DNA of 28,807 nt from Prorocentrum cordatum (GCA_963575745.1 CAUYUJ010010377.1:1-28807); one strand, 5' to 3'. Positions 1 to 10,430 are shown, counted from the stretch's first letter. Program-made: numbers and translations. The notes: generated by a model not told the origin, from the letters alone.

Positions 1-31
1 AGGAGGAGGAGGAGGAGGAGGAGGAGGAGGA
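1..31. repeat. (GGA)n microsatellite, truncated at window edge
   Basis: Uninterrupted AGG triplets run from the first base to about position 31. The left end lies outside the window, so the true length is unknown. The same triplet recurs at 3585, 4338, 8417, 13832, 14611, 16279, 20269 and 28608. Confidence 0.9.
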
Positions 32-613
32 CCGAGGCAGACCCAGCACAGATCTCTGCGCGTCAATGCACCGCTGCGTGCTCAGCCCCCCGCCATGAGC
101 ACGTTCAGTACTCCTGCTCGGATGCTCTCGCAGCACCGAGCGCCCGCCAGAAGTGTGAGGGCGTGGTGGGCCGGCCACGGCTTTCAGGAGGAGGGCAGAG
201 ACTGATGATTCTATGGGCCTGCTGCAGGCTCAAACCTTGGTAGTGCTGCAAGGGTGAGTCTCGGCTTTTAGCCCTGTGCTCAGGGTTTTAGCATTCAGGC
301 AAGCAGTGATTTCTGCTGCTGTGTGGAATTGCACGAGCGTGCACCGCGGAGCTAATCGCGCGTTTTCGAGCGGATTCAGTACCATCGTTCTCATCATTGC
401 CACCATCATCAGGCTCATCGTTGCTGGCTGCCTTGCAACTGGGTGGATGGGATCTTGCGTCGACAGCATACAATCGGAGGTTGGGGGGTTGGAACTAAAG
501 TGACCCCAACCGGGAAATCGGTTTCGGTTTCGGTTCGAGGCGAAGCTGCGCGAGTTCCATCCATAGCAGAGGCCATCTATTGCCAAAAGGGCCGCCCCCC
601 GAGCGCCGGGCGT
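32..613. other. Unassigned spacer
   Basis: Mostly non-repetitive sequence. The open frames crossing it are short and of mixed composition, with no protein motif I recognise. No tRNA, rRNA or spliced-leader relic was seen. Confidence 0.5.
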
Positions 614-1012
614 GGCCCCCGGTTGTCCCGGCGGTTGTCCAGGCGGTTGTCCCGATGGTTGTGGTTGTCCCGATGGTTGTCCCGACGGTTGTCCCGATGA
701 TGGTCCCGATGGTTGTCCCGATGGTTGTCCCGATGGTTGTCCCGATGGTTGTCCCGATGGTTGTCCCGATGGTTGTCCCAATGATTGTCCCGATGGTTGT
801 CCCGATGAATGTCCCGATGGTTGATAGATAGATCGATAGATGTTGTTGGATCTTGTTTCGATGGTTGTCCCGATGGTTGTCCCGACGGTTGTCCCGATGG
901 TTGAATGATATATCGGTACATCTATGTTGTTTCGATGGTTGTCCCGATGGTTGTCCCGACGGTTGTCCCGATGGTTGACCCGATGGTTGTCCCAATGGTT
1001 GTTCCGATGGTT
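614..1012. repeat. 12-bp minisatellite, GGTTGTCCCGAT unit
   Basis: The unit GGTTGTCCCGAT is repeated with few changes in three blocks, about 614-822, 860-905 and 930-1012. They are separated by related AT-rich inserts beginning GGTTGATAGATAG and GGTTGAATGATAT, so there is a higher-order arrangement. Because 12 is a multiple of 3 the array stays open in several frames (GCPD-, VVPM- and SGQP-type peptides). These frames are artefacts. Confidence 0.9.
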
Positions 1013-1199
1013 GATGCATACATTTAGAATTTTAGATAGACAGTTCGATTTGTGTGTATAAACACAGAAATATATACATACATCTAGATATAACGCCATA
1101 CATGTGTGTATTGACATACATACGTATATATATTGATATATATATATATAGACATATATATATATATATAGAGGGATATATATATATATATATATATAT
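1013..1199. repeat. AT-rich (TA)n-type block, left of foldback element 1
   Basis: Long runs of TATATA with GACATA interruptions. A very similar block containing TATATATAGACAT lies on the other side of the foldback element at 2447-2470, so the element appears to sit inside one AT-rich microsatellite. Confidence 0.8.
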
Positions 1200-2446
1200 A
1201 AGAGAGAGCGTGATCCACCGCCGCTTTACTGTGGAAAATTGCCAACCTTTTCCTCCGGAACCCGGCGGTCGCCACCACCTCTCCTCCGAAAGCGACACCC
1301 CCCCTGCTGGAAACCCCTCCCCCCCCCCACCCCCACCCCCCCCCCAACATCGGCACAAACACCACCAATCCACCACTCCCCTAACCCTCTTCCTCCCCCA
1401 CCCCTCCTTCCCTCCACCCCATCCCCCGCCCCCCCCTCCCCCTCTCGAAAACCGTGTGGGGGGTTCATACGGTTCGAACCCTCACCCCCCTCCCCCTTCT
1501 CCGAGATCCCGTAAACCGGGGGGGGGGTGGTCATACCGGTTCGAGCCCCCCCCCCCCTCGAAAACCGGAGGGGGATCACTACCGCCAGTTCGAACCCCTC
1601 CCCACCCCCCCATTCACCGCCAGCAAACGACTCCCGGTCCCTACCACCGTCCGCATCACATCCTCCACTGTTGTTCCCAGCACCACTGTCCTCACCACCA
1701 CTGTCCCCACTGCGTCCCCACCAGTGCCCCCACCACTGTCGCACCGTCCCCACTGTCCCCACCACTGTTCCCACCACGGTTCCACTCTCCCCACTGTCTC
1801 CACGGCCCCAACCACTGCCCGACTATCCCCACTGTCCCCACTGTCCCACTGACTCCGCCGCTGTCCCACTGAGCTGTCCCACTGTTCCCACCACTGTCCC
1901 CACTGTCCCCACCACTGTCACCACTGTACCTCTGTCCCATTGTCCCACCGCCGTCCTCGCCACCGCCTTCACCACTGTCCCCACCACCATTGTACCCTCC
2001 ACTGTCTCACTGTTTCCACCTCATTCCCACTGTGCCCACACCACTGTCCCCACCACCACCGTCCCCACCACTGTCCACTGTCCCCCCTGTTCCCACCATT
2101 GTCCCCACCACTGTGTCCACCACTACCGGCCCTCTATTGTCCCACTGTCCCACTTGTCCCACTGTCCCACTGTCCCCACCACTGTCCCGCTGTCCCCTCA
2201 CCACTGTCCCAACAACACCGTCCCCACCTCTGTCCGCACCCCCACTCGGTTTTCGAGGGGTGGGGGGGGGGTTCGAACGGGTAGTGACCCCCCCCCCTTT
2301 TTTCATAATGAGCTGGGGGGGGGGGTGAGGGGTTCAACCGGTAGTGACCCCCCCTGTTTTCGGAGGGGGTGTGGGGGGGGGGGAGGGGTTCGAACCGGTA
2401 GTGACCCCCCCCGGTTTTCCGCCAGCAGCGGTAGAACACGCTCTTT
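1200..2446. mobile_element. Foldback element 1: TIR, G/C-hairpin arrays, minisatellite core
   Basis: The left end (from 1200) and the reverse complement of the right end (from 2446) both begin AA(A)GAG, continue GAGCGTG, then TC[CT]ACCGC[CT]GC, giving terminal inverted repeats of about 30 bp. Inside each end are three or more ~60-bp units made of CGAAAACCG, a long G run, ATCACTACCGG, TTCGAACC and a C run. They lie at 1437-1620 on the plus strand and at 2240-2425 inverted. The core (1660-2230) is a CCCACTGTCCC minisatellite. No protein is encoded, so it would be non-autonomous. The flanks are (TA)n on both sides, so a target duplication cannot be demonstrated. It shares its plan with the element at 11091-12944. 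Assignment to a transposon class is inference. Confidence 0.6.
1660..2235. repeat. CCCACTGTCCC minisatellite
   Basis: Imperfect units of roughly 9-15 bp built on CCCCACTGTCCC and CCACCACTGT fill the core of foldback element 1. All frames are rich in P, H, S, T or V with no domain. Confidence 0.9.
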
Positions 2447-2470
2447 CATATATATATATAGACATGTATA

Positions 2471-2514
<44 letters not shown>

Positions 2515-2620
2515 TATTGATTGCGTTGGTAGACTCATATATATAAAGTTGTATAGATAGGTAGGTATTTGTCCTAACAAGAAAATTAGATAGATAGGTC
2601 GATCGATCGATGGGCAGATG
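2447..2620. repeat. AT-rich block with (GATT)n
   Basis: It opens with TATATATATAGACATG, then carries about ten GATT units (2473-2525), then GATAGGTAG and GATC-type short repeats up to 2612. Confidence 0.85.
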
Positions 2621-3584
2621 TGCGCGACAGTAGGGAAGTTGAAGAAACCACCAAAGAAGCCAGAGCCATAACAAATCGACCGCCTCCGCCTTCCCCCCAA
2701 ACCTTCTTATCAACCATAGGGTGGTCCTCTCGATATGTCAGGCAAGCCGCGGATGATGCGCCGTGACATGGAACTCCGAATTGCGAGGGCCATTGCATGA
2801 CAGCGCTGGGTGTTTATTTCAACCGCACCGGCCATAGCGAGCAGGACATCCTCAATAATTCGTTCGCTGTCAGACTATCTGTGGGCGATGCCGGACACGC
2901 GTTGAATTACAAGAGCAGTTCTTGGAAGCAACGTGTTGAATTCATTCGAATATTTTGTCAAGGGTTCGGTTCATGGTCTGCCAGTTCCAATCATAGTTGT
3001 TTTTTTGTTTTTTTGCGTTGGGCACGCAGCAGCGTTTTCTGTGAGCATCTTGAGTTGTGCCGTATAGTTCCTGAGTCAGATGGCCCGCATGCCATGTGTC
3101 AGAGCACGGAGCTCCACTGTCAAACAGACGCTTCTGGCATCCCAGATGAAGACGTGGTTGCCGCCAGACGGGGCATGAGGTGCGTCAGATGGAGTGCGAC
3201 TCGATTGATATCCAGGTGTTGCAGTGGAGCTGTTAGCGTGTTATTCGTCAGAACGTGGAATTGGGAAGGCTGGTTCGCTGGATTTTTCGACACTGGATGG
3301 AAGTTGCTAGAAGAAGGCGCGACTGGAAGTCGTGCAAGGACGCCTGGAATCGTCATGCCTTACGCAAGTCGTCGGACATCGTATTGTGTTCGGCCATTCG
3401 TTCCTTGACTTCGCTTCCAGGGCAGTCAACAACATCATCTCAACCCTCAAGTCGTGCTGGCCCAGTAGGATGGTGATGCTGATGATGTTGATGAGGAGGA
3501 TGAGGAGGAGGAGGAGATGCGGGAGGATGAGGGCAATGTTGAGAGGGGGAAGGAGTGAGAAGAGCGGACGATACCTTCAATGCA
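2621..3584. other. Unassigned unique sequence; no supported gene
   Basis: A low-repeat stretch of about 960 bp. A plus-strand frame at 2797-3408 (203 codons) starts with ATG, but its translation has no recognisable domain, no repeats and no upstream spliced-leader relic. I do not call it a gene. An exon of an unseen gene cannot be excluded. Confidence 0.4.
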
Positions 3585-3713
3585 GAGGAGGAAGAGGAGG
3601 AGGAGGAGGAGGAGGAGGAGGAGGAGGAGGAGGAGGAGGAGGAGGAGGAGGAAAGGGCGGAGGAGGCAGAGGAGGAGGAGGAGGAGGAGGAGGAGGAGGA
3701 GGAGAAGGAACAA
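3585..3713. repeat. (GGA)n microsatellite
   Basis: About 130 bp of GGA/GAG triplets with a few GGC and GCA interruptions near 3655-3670. Confidence 0.95.
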
Positions 3714-3954
3714 GACCAGTGTAACGTTGAGACGCATCATCAGCGATGTTGCAATAACACCTCCCTCCCAATCCCTCTTCATAGATGCCTACAAGAGTTT
3801 GCTCTACTTGCTGGGAGTGGTCCATAAGAAGAACCGTCCGAGAATCAGCAATTGTGCCAAGGCTCCATTCCTGGGACTGCAGCGCCGCGGTGACTGCGTC
3901 CTGGCCATCCTTCAAAATCGTGCCAGAACGCCGTTCCTGTGACTTCAACCCTAT

Positions 3955-4245
3955 GAGCCCATGAACTTGTCGCGGAAGTTTACGATGATTGTGCGCGGCG
4001 CGACGGCGAGAGAAACATTTTGACAAGGAGCCGCCTTCCATCGAGGACGCTGCTGCAAACTTTGAATGTTTGCGACGCTAGGGCAAGCGCAACATTTTGA
4101 ACAGCACCAGTCCTCTATCCCTGAACATGTCCGAACTTTTATAAGACGAAAGTGCGCGGCACGTAGGCGAGAGCCACATTTTGAAAACGACGCGCCCTCT
4201 CTTCGTGAAATGGTTGCAAATTTCAAACTTCAGGATCAGACACGG
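3955..4245 (+). repeat. ~80-bp degenerate tandem repeat, locus 1 (three units)
   Basis: Three related units begin near 3993, 4071 and 4153. Each has a GCGCGGCGC-like head, then CGAGAG or AAGCG, then CACATTTTGA and a CCTCT segment. The third unit is preceded by AAGACGAAAGTGCGCGGCAC. A second locus at 19855-20020 has the same head and tail, including AAGACGAACGCGCGCGGCGC. Confidence 0.6.
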
Positions 4246-4337
4246 TGAGGACGTCTCAGGCGAAACGCCTGGCCCGCTCTACCGACACGTCTGTGGGCGC
4301 GATGCGGAGGAGTTATTCATAAGGAAAAGGGATGGGG

Positions 4338-4375
4338 GAGGAGGAGGAGGAGGAGGAGGAGGAGGAGGAGGAGGG
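4338..4375. repeat. (GGA)n microsatellite
   Basis: About twelve GGA triplets, followed by purine-rich degenerate sequence up to about 4540. Confidence 0.9.
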
Positions 4376-5131
4376 AGCAGGAACAGGAGCAACAGCAAAG
4401 ATGGGGAGGACGAGACGGAGGCGGAGGGAAGGGGCTGGCGGGAGGAAGGCGAGGGGGTGGAACAATACTGAGAAGGAATGCGCTTTCGATGCAGAGGACG
4501 AGGAGGAGTATGAGACGGCAGGAGAAAGACGAGGGCTCTGGGTGCTACCATGCGGCCAGGGGAGCTCGAACGACCCGAGGTGGCCGCCGCGAGGCGGGGC
4601 TGTCCATTTTGTTCGCGGGGCCACCGGTCGACATAGAGATGCAGAACACGTTCACAAAACAGTGCAAGTGAAGCAGCAGGGGGGCGGGCAGCAGCGTCAG
4701 GCAGCGGGCTGCGCGGAGGAGCGGGGAGGAGCGGGGCAGGAGAGGCGGACGCGCCGCTCGTCCGAGGGAGCATGATAATCCAGCTCCACAGCCAGGGCTT
4801 GGGAACATGTATCAAAAGGTGAGGCCACGCATGAGCGATCCCCAGTTGTGCTGGCCACGCTAACAAGCCTGAGCCCAAACCAGAACATGGCCTGACCTGA
4901 CTTGGGCAAGCCAGGCCCAGATGATTCCTGAAACAGGAAACCAAATCAATTGCGATTTTCGTGCCGAGCCCAAGACCCCTCCCCCTGGACGGGTTCAGCC
5001 TCAGTCACACCTTCCCGACTACAAGCCCATCCAGAAGTTTAGCCTGATGTAGCCCAGTCTAGCCCCCCTGGCTCAGCCCAAACGTCGCAGGACGCTTACA
5101 CCGAGCTCGAATCGTTCTGTTATAGCCGAGT
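4376..5131. other. Unassigned spacer
   Basis: Purine-rich at first, then mixed sequence with several CCCAGTCTAGCCC and CAAGCCAGGCCCAG type short similarities around 4860-5080. I see no gene, RNA or element end. The motif GCTCAGCCCAAA near 5075 only superficially resembles the spliced leader. Confidence 0.45.
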
Positions 5132-5953
5132 TTGATTAGTAGGCTGACCTTTCCAAATCCAGGGTGCCCTTGTGTCCCGTGTTTTGCGACCCTTGTCCTC
5201 TGCATCCTTGCGGCAATGTGGCCCTGGGGAGAGTTTTGTGTCCTCTCGCGTGTCCTCTCCAATCAAACTCGACTATTACATTCGCCCATGTCCTCCGTGA
5301 TGAGTGGCGCAGCGAGAGGACCGCGGGGCGGACGGCAGCTCGACGGGTCGCAGCAGCAGCGGCAGCGGAGTGGCGCCGGCCCGTGGAGCAGCAGGGGATG
5401 CTGCTCGCAGCGCCGCGGGTGCAGCGGCAGCGGAGGCAGCGGCAGCGGGGGCAGCTCGCAGGGGCAGCAGCAGCTCAGCGGAAGTGGATGTGGTCAAGGA
5501 GGTGTGCCTTCCATGAGTCTCGTGGACGTTTACTCTCGCGGGTCCAAGAATCACCACAAGGATCAGTGCATGCCGTGCCGCCATAACCTGTCAGGGACCG
5601 CGTGCCCGCGGGGAAGCCTGTGCAATTGCTGCCACTACCACCATGGTCCAGAGAAGCTCCTCGCCTTGAAGCTCTTCGCGCTGCTGAAACGGCCAGAGAA
5701 GCACATCCAGGTCGCGAGCCCGATGCCTGCGCCTCAGCGTGTGGAACTGTGCACGCTCGCGGCCCCTCCCGCGCTGGGTTCCCCGACGGGCAACGCCGCC
5801 CTCGCTGGCGGTGGTGCTGGCGAGGAGGTCCACGCCCGAGCGCAGAGCCCAGCGGAGGAGGTCGCTCAGGTGGTCACCTCCTTGGGCCACCTCGCCCCTG
5901 AGCAGCTCGCGGCGATGCTGCAGGAGGCGGCGCCGGAGCACTACCATGACTGA
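5132..5953 (+). CDS. CCCH-type zinc-finger protein (putative RNA-binding)
   Basis: A 273-codon frame ending at TGA 5951-5953. The key feature is a finger at about residues 146-171: Cys149-x8-Cys158-x5-Cys164-x3-His168. This is the exact spacing of the C3H1 class, which usually binds single-stranded RNA, and an extra Cys146-x2-Cys149 pair lies just before it. Residues 60-125 are low-complexity Q/S/G/R. Residues 174-190 and 254-268 look helical (EKLLALKLFALLKR; LAPEQLAAMLQEAA). The start is uncertain. Met1 at 5132 precedes a hydrophobic Cys-rich stretch that may be upstream noise, and Met53 (5288), Met57 or Met128 (5513) are alternatives. A 5' exon further upstream is possible. No spliced-leader relic lies upstream, so this is not an obvious retrocopy. 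A dispersed repeat begins about 30 bp after the stop. The zinc finger is seen; RNA binding is family knowledge; expression is unknown. Confidence 0.55.
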   Translation: MISRLTFPNPGCPCVPCFATLVLCILAAMWPWGEFCVLSRVLSNQTRLLHSPMSSVMSGAARGPRGGRQLDGSQQQRQRSGAGPWSSRGCCSQRRGCSGSGGSGSGGSSQGQQQLSGSGCGQGGVPSMSLVDVYSRGSKNHHKDQCMPCRHNLSGTACPRGSLCNCCHYHHGPEKLLALKLFALLKRPEKHIQVASPMPAPQRVELCTLAAPPALGSPTGNAALAGGGAGEEVHARAQSPAEEVAQVVTSLGHLAPEQLAAMLQEAAPEHYHD

Positions 5954-5984
5954 CCCAGGAGGCCCGGGCGTTTGCAGCACCTTT

Positions 5985-6463
5985 TCTGCGCAGCGTTTGC
6001 GCCACCGTCTGCATCGTGTAGATAGGCGCCCGCGCAAACATCGGCAGCTCTCCATGCCATGCTAGATTTTAGAGCTGGTGCTCGGGTCCTCGGCGAGGGG
6101 CCCGAAACTGTCGCGCTGCCGGCCCTCTCCGCTGCCAGCACACGTAATCGGCGATGGCTTCGCCTGTCGCCCAGCAAGATCGCTGCAGATAACATGTTTT
6201 CCTGTGCTCTCCTATGGGCGCTGGCCATGTACGCGCTCGGCAGCGGTTGGGGGCAATCAACGAGGGGGGGGATCGAGTATTGCAGAAGATTAGCCCTACA
6301 TGGGGACTCAACGGCCCCTAAACTGCAACCACGGCGCCAAAATGTGTTGGAAAGGTGGGTGCTTCCCTCCCCCCCCATTCATTCATTCTGCAGCCCTTAA
6401 CGACCGCCCGAGCCAGGCCACAGTGCCACGGCCCGGAACAGTTATCCACTGTCACGTGGAAGC
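5985..6463 (+). repeat. Dispersed repeat family, copy A
   Basis: Collinear with 10622-11050. Shared blocks in order are GAGCTGGTGCTCGGGTCCTCG, AAGATCGCTGCAGA (GCCAGATCGCTGCAGA in B), GGATCGAG followed by AGAAGA, CTGCAACCACGGCGCCAAA with TGT and GG, and AACGACCGCCCGAG. No conserved frame links the copies, so this is a noncoding repeat. Its class is unknown. Confidence 0.65.
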
Positions 6464-6619
6464 GTCCTTGCACAAGCAGTGGCAGACATTATTTTTTTCA
6501 AGCTGCCTGCGGCACATCCTGCCACCAGCGCAAGCCCAGCATGCTGGGTGGCGACTGCTCGAGGGGGGGCGGGGGTCCATCACGTGTGACGCCTCGTGTC
6601 TCCAGGCTTGGGAGAACCG
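6464..6619. other. Unassigned junction before GAT block
   Basis: Contains GTGACGCCTCGTGTCTCCAG (6588-6607) followed by GCTTGGGA. A close match lies on the far side of the GAT block near 8541-8568. Confidence 0.4.
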
Positions 6620-6841
6620 TGATGATGATGATTATGACTATGATGATGATGATGATGATGATGATGGCGGTGTTGGTGATGAAGGTGATGATGATGGTGG
6701 TGGTGATGATGATGACGACGATGATGATGAGGCTGATGATGAGGATGATTTTTGATGATGCAGTTGACGCTGATGATGAGGGCGATGATGTTGCTGATGA
6801 TTATACGACGATGGTGATGATATTGATGGTGATAATGATAC

Positions 6842-6889
<48 letters not shown>

Positions 6890-7333
6890 GGATGATGAGG
6901 ATCATGATGATGATGCGAATGATGATTAGTTTGAAGATGGTATGACGATGATGATGGTGATGGTGATGGTGATGGTGCTGATGGCGATGATGATCCTTAT
7001 GCTGTTTATGATGCATATGGCGGCGATGCTGATGACGATCACGATGACGATGATGATGCTGATGATGATGATGCTGATGATGATAGCAAAGATGTTGATG
7101 CTGCTGCTGATGATGCTGCTGCTGATGATGCTGCTGACGGTGATGATGATGCTGCTGAGGATGATGATCAGAACGATAATGATGACGCTTATGTTGATGA
7201 TGACGAAGGTGATACTGATCATGGTTATGATGATGACGATGATTATGACGGCGACTACTATGATAGTGATGATGATGATGATGATGATGGTGGTGATGGT
7301 GGTTCCGATACTGACCGTGATGGATGATGATGC

Positions 7334-7376
<43 letters not shown>

Positions 7377-7951
7377 AATGCTGCTGTTGCAGATGATGGC
7401 GATGCATCGCATGATGATGCTGATGGTGATGCTGATGGTGATGATGGTGGTGATGCTCACAATGAAGATAACGATGGCGACGACCATGACGATGACGATG
7501 ATGATGCCGCCGATGATGATTATGATGATGATGATGATGATGATGATGATGGTGCTGGTGATGGTGATGGTGATGATGGTGCTGATGCTGATGCTGATAA
7601 TGATGTTGATGGCGATTGTGGTGATGACGACGATGATGATGCTGATAATGATGATGATCATGATGCCGATCATCATCATCAGGATTATCTTGCTTCGGCG
7701 GCGGCTGCTCATGATGATGATGCTGATGCTGATGATGATGCTGATGATGATGGTGGCGATGACGATGATGATGCTGATGATGATGTTGATGGTGATGCTG
7801 ATCTATATGATGCTGGTGATGATGCTGATGATGATGAGGATGCTGATGTTGATGATGATGATTGGTGATGATGTTGATGCTGCTGATGCTGCTGCTGACG
7901 AAGACGATGATGATGATGGTGGTGGTGGTGGTGATGATGGTGCTGATTCTA

Positions 7952-7984
<33 letters not shown>

Positions 7985-8038
7985 CTGATGATGATGATGA
8001 TGATTGTGATGATCATGCTGATGATGACCATCATGCTT

Positions 8039-8082
<44 letters not shown>

Positions 8083-8128
8083 AAAGATGATGACGATGAT
8101 GATGCTGCTGATGATGATGCTGATGATG

Positions 8129-8178
<50 letters not shown>

Positions 8179-8285
8179 ACTGGGGACGAGGATGAGGAGG
8201 AGCAAGTGGAGGATGATGATGATGCTGATGCTGATGATGATGATGATGATGATCATGATGATGATGATGATGATGATGATGATGC

Positions 8286-8332
<47 letters not shown>

Positions 8333-8336
8333 TTAT

Positions 8337-8399
<63 letters not shown>

Positions 8400-8416
8400 G
8401 ATGATGAGATGATGAT
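6620..8416. repeat. (GAT)n microsatellite, 1.8 kb
   Basis: A long GAT/ATG/TGA array with frequent GCT, GGT, GAC and TAT variants. Purest stretches are at 6845-6890, 7325-7375, 8040-8080, 8140-8175 and 8285-8400. It gives long open frames of poly-Asp, poly-Met, poly-His or poly-Ile depending on frame. Their openness reflects the triplet repeat, not selection. Confidence 0.95.
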
Positions 8417-8457
8417 GAGGAGGGAGGAGGAGGAGGAGGAGGAGGAGGAGGAGGCAG
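8417..8457. repeat. (GGA)n microsatellite
   Basis: GGA triplets directly abut the GAT array. Confidence 0.9.
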
Positions 8458-8559
8458 AGGAAGGCCGTCACATGTGACACTTCTCGTCTTCACTGTTTGA
8501 TGAACTCTGATGGAACTCGTTTGGACCGTCTTGCGGCTGTGGTGACGTCTCGTGTCGCA

Positions 8560-9060
8560 GTCTTGGGGTCCCCTTGGGCTTTCTTGGGCCGTCTTGGGGC
8601 CTTCTTGGGCCATCTTGGGGTTCTCTTGGGCCGTCTTGGGGCCTTCTTGGCCGTATGGTGGGTGTCTGGGGGCCGTCTTGGCGCCGTCTTGGGCAGTCGA
8701 AGGGCCTTCTACGGCCGCCTTTGGTCCCTGGGAGGCCCTTTGGGGCCGTCTTGGGGCCGTCTTGGATGCCTCCTGGGCCCTCGTTGCGTCCTTTTGGGCC
8801 TTCTTTGGACCCTCTTGGGGGCTTCTTGAGCTGGCTTTTGGGCCATCGTGGAGGCTACGGCGAGAATGCGGAAAGCATTCAGAAAGGTTTCGGCTTCCTT
8901 GGGCCCTGTTGGAGGTCCTCTTGTGGCCATTTTGGGCCCCTCTGGATGCATCTTGGGCCGTCTTGAGGCCACACTCGGCCGCCCCGGGGCCCTCCTGGCC
9001 CGTCTTCGAGGCATCCTGGACCATCTTGGTGTCCTTGGTTGCCTGCGTGGGCCGTCTGGG
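8560..9060 (-). repeat. AAGACGGCCC-type minisatellite, locus 1 (minus orientation)
   Basis: On the plus strand, units of 10-11 bp of the form CTTGGGCCGT and CTTGGGGCCTT alternate for about 500 bp. On the minus strand they read AAGACGGCCC and AAGAAGGCCCC. The same family lies in plus orientation at 15805-16080 and 17985-18450. Minus frames translate as PKTAQEG-type repeats without a domain. Confidence 0.8.
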
Positions 9061-9062
9061 AG

Positions 9063-9364
9063 GGCGGCGCCGCGGAGCATTTTTTTTTGGGGGGGGTCTG
9101 GGGGTCGTGCCCTCCTCGTTTTACAATCGGGCGCTTCCGTTTTCTGCTTCGCAGGCGTGGGGCGCTTTGTTTTCCGTGCGTCTTCCAATACTTACCGAAG
9201 GGCTGCCAACTGCGCGCTTCTTTGCCCTCGCGTCCTTCCGGATGCTTGCCTCCGTGGTGGTGGTGGTCCCCTCGCGGCCCCCCCAAAAAGCCGCGCACCA
9301 AAAAGGCCACTCTTGCCCAGGGTCACTCTTGCGTGTAATTCGAGGGAAGGTGGCGCCGCGGAGC

Positions 9365-9370
<6 letters not shown>
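9063..9370. repeat. Direct repeats GGCGCCGCGGAGCATTTTT flanking a 286-bp unit
   Basis: GGCGCCGCGGAGCATTTTT occurs at about 9066-9084 and again at 9352-9370, followed by a T/G run in the first case and by (GT)n in the second. The sequence between them is unassigned. Confidence 0.7.
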
Positions 9371-9416
<46 letters not shown>

Positions 9417-9575
9417 GTGTGTGTGTGTGTGTGCGTGTGTGTGCGTGTGTGTGTGTGTGTGTGTGTGCGTGTGTGTGTGTGTGTGTCTGTTGTGTGTGTG
9501 TGTGCGTGTGTGTGTGTTTGTGTGTGTGTTTGTGCGCGTGTGTGCGCGTGTGTGAGTGTGTGTGTTTGTGTGTGG
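9369..9575. repeat. (GT)n microsatellite
   Basis: About 205 bp of GT dinucleotides with scattered GC and TTG interruptions. Alternating purine-pyrimidine tracts of this kind can adopt Z-DNA. Confidence 0.97.
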
Positions 9576-9888
9576 GGAGGCCGGGGGGCCGTGGCCTCGG
9601 CAGCGCGGACCCGTCGTGCTCTCTCTCCAACGAGGGGCCGCGTTCCCTCGGGAGGAGGGAGGGGGGGGCACGTGCGCGGCGCTCTGGCGCGAGGCGGGGG
9701 GGGGGGCCCTCACCGGACTGCACGTGGTTCACTTCCGATTCTTCGAGAGGTCTTTGATTCCCAACCATCCTGTGGTGTTGGGTCCTCGTTTTGAAGAGAG
9801 AGCGCCCCGCGTCCCACCTCCTCTCCTCCTCCCCCCCTCCCCCCTCCTCCTCCTCCTTGCCTTTGCTCTCGGCACACCTCTCACACGT
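9576..9888. other. Unassigned spacer
   Basis: GC-rich, with a polypyrimidine CTCCTCC patch at 9822-9860. No gene or RNA recognised. Confidence 0.5.
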
Positions 9889-10430
9889 TTCGTAGCCCCA
9901 TAGGGAGCTCCACCGAAGGTCCCAGTGGCACAGCCAGCATGCGGTTCCCCCACCCAGGGCAGCGCTTCGTGGCCCCATAGGGAGCTCCACCGAAGGTCCC
10001 AGTGGCACAGCCCGCATGCGGTTCCCCCGCCCAGGGCAGCGCTTCGTAGCCCCATAGGGAGCTCCACCGAAGGTCCCAGTGGCACAGCCCGCATGCGGTT
10101 CCCCCACCCAGGGCAGCGCTTCGTGGCCCCATAGGGAGCTCCACCGAAGGTCCCAGTGGCACAGCCCGCATGCGGTTCCCCCACCCATTACAGCGTTTCG
10201 TAGCCTCATAGGGAGCTCCACCGAAGGTCCCAATGGCGCAGTTCGCATGCGTCCCCCCCACCCATTACAGCGTTTCGTAGCCTCATAGGGAGCTCCACCG
10301 AAGGTCCCAGTGGCGCAGTTCGCATGCGTCCCCCCCACCCAGTACAGCGTTTCGTGGCCCCATACGGGGCTCCCCCGAATGCGATACCCACAACTGCATA
10401 TGGTTGGGTCCTTCGCCAGGCTAATTCTTT
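9889..10430 (-). repeat. 77-bp satellite, six full units plus a decayed seventh
   Basis: Unit starts (TTCGT followed by AGCCCCATAGG or variants) fall at 9889, 9966, 10043, 10120, 10197, 10274 and 10351, an exact 77-bp period. The first four units carry GGTTCCCCCAC or GGTTCCCCCGC and the later ones GTCCCCCCCAC or ATTACAG variants, so there are two subtypes. The seventh unit is degenerate. Because 77 is not a multiple of 3, the peptide cycles through three frames, all open. That argues for satellite DNA, not a repeat protein. Confidence 0.92.

Noticed and set aside
1437-2425. GGTTCGAACC as a Pol III B box of tRNA genes or tRNA-derived SINEs
   Set aside because: No A box at the right distance and no cloverleaf. 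The motif is a short palindrome between G and C runs and varies between units.
2797-3408. 203-codon plus-strand frame as a gene
   Set aside because: No domain, unusual Cys/Trp/Arg mixture, no transcript signal visible. A frame of this length is expected by chance in this DNA.
4865-5085. GAGCCCAAA-type motifs as further spliced-leader relics
   Set aside because: They lack the TTTTGGCTCAAG core, and mismatches are spread throughout.
6620-8412. Long open frames giving poly-Asp, poly-Met, poly-His or poly-Ile proteins
   Set aside because: All follow from the GAT triplet repeat, which lacks stops in most frames. There is no unique sequence or domain.
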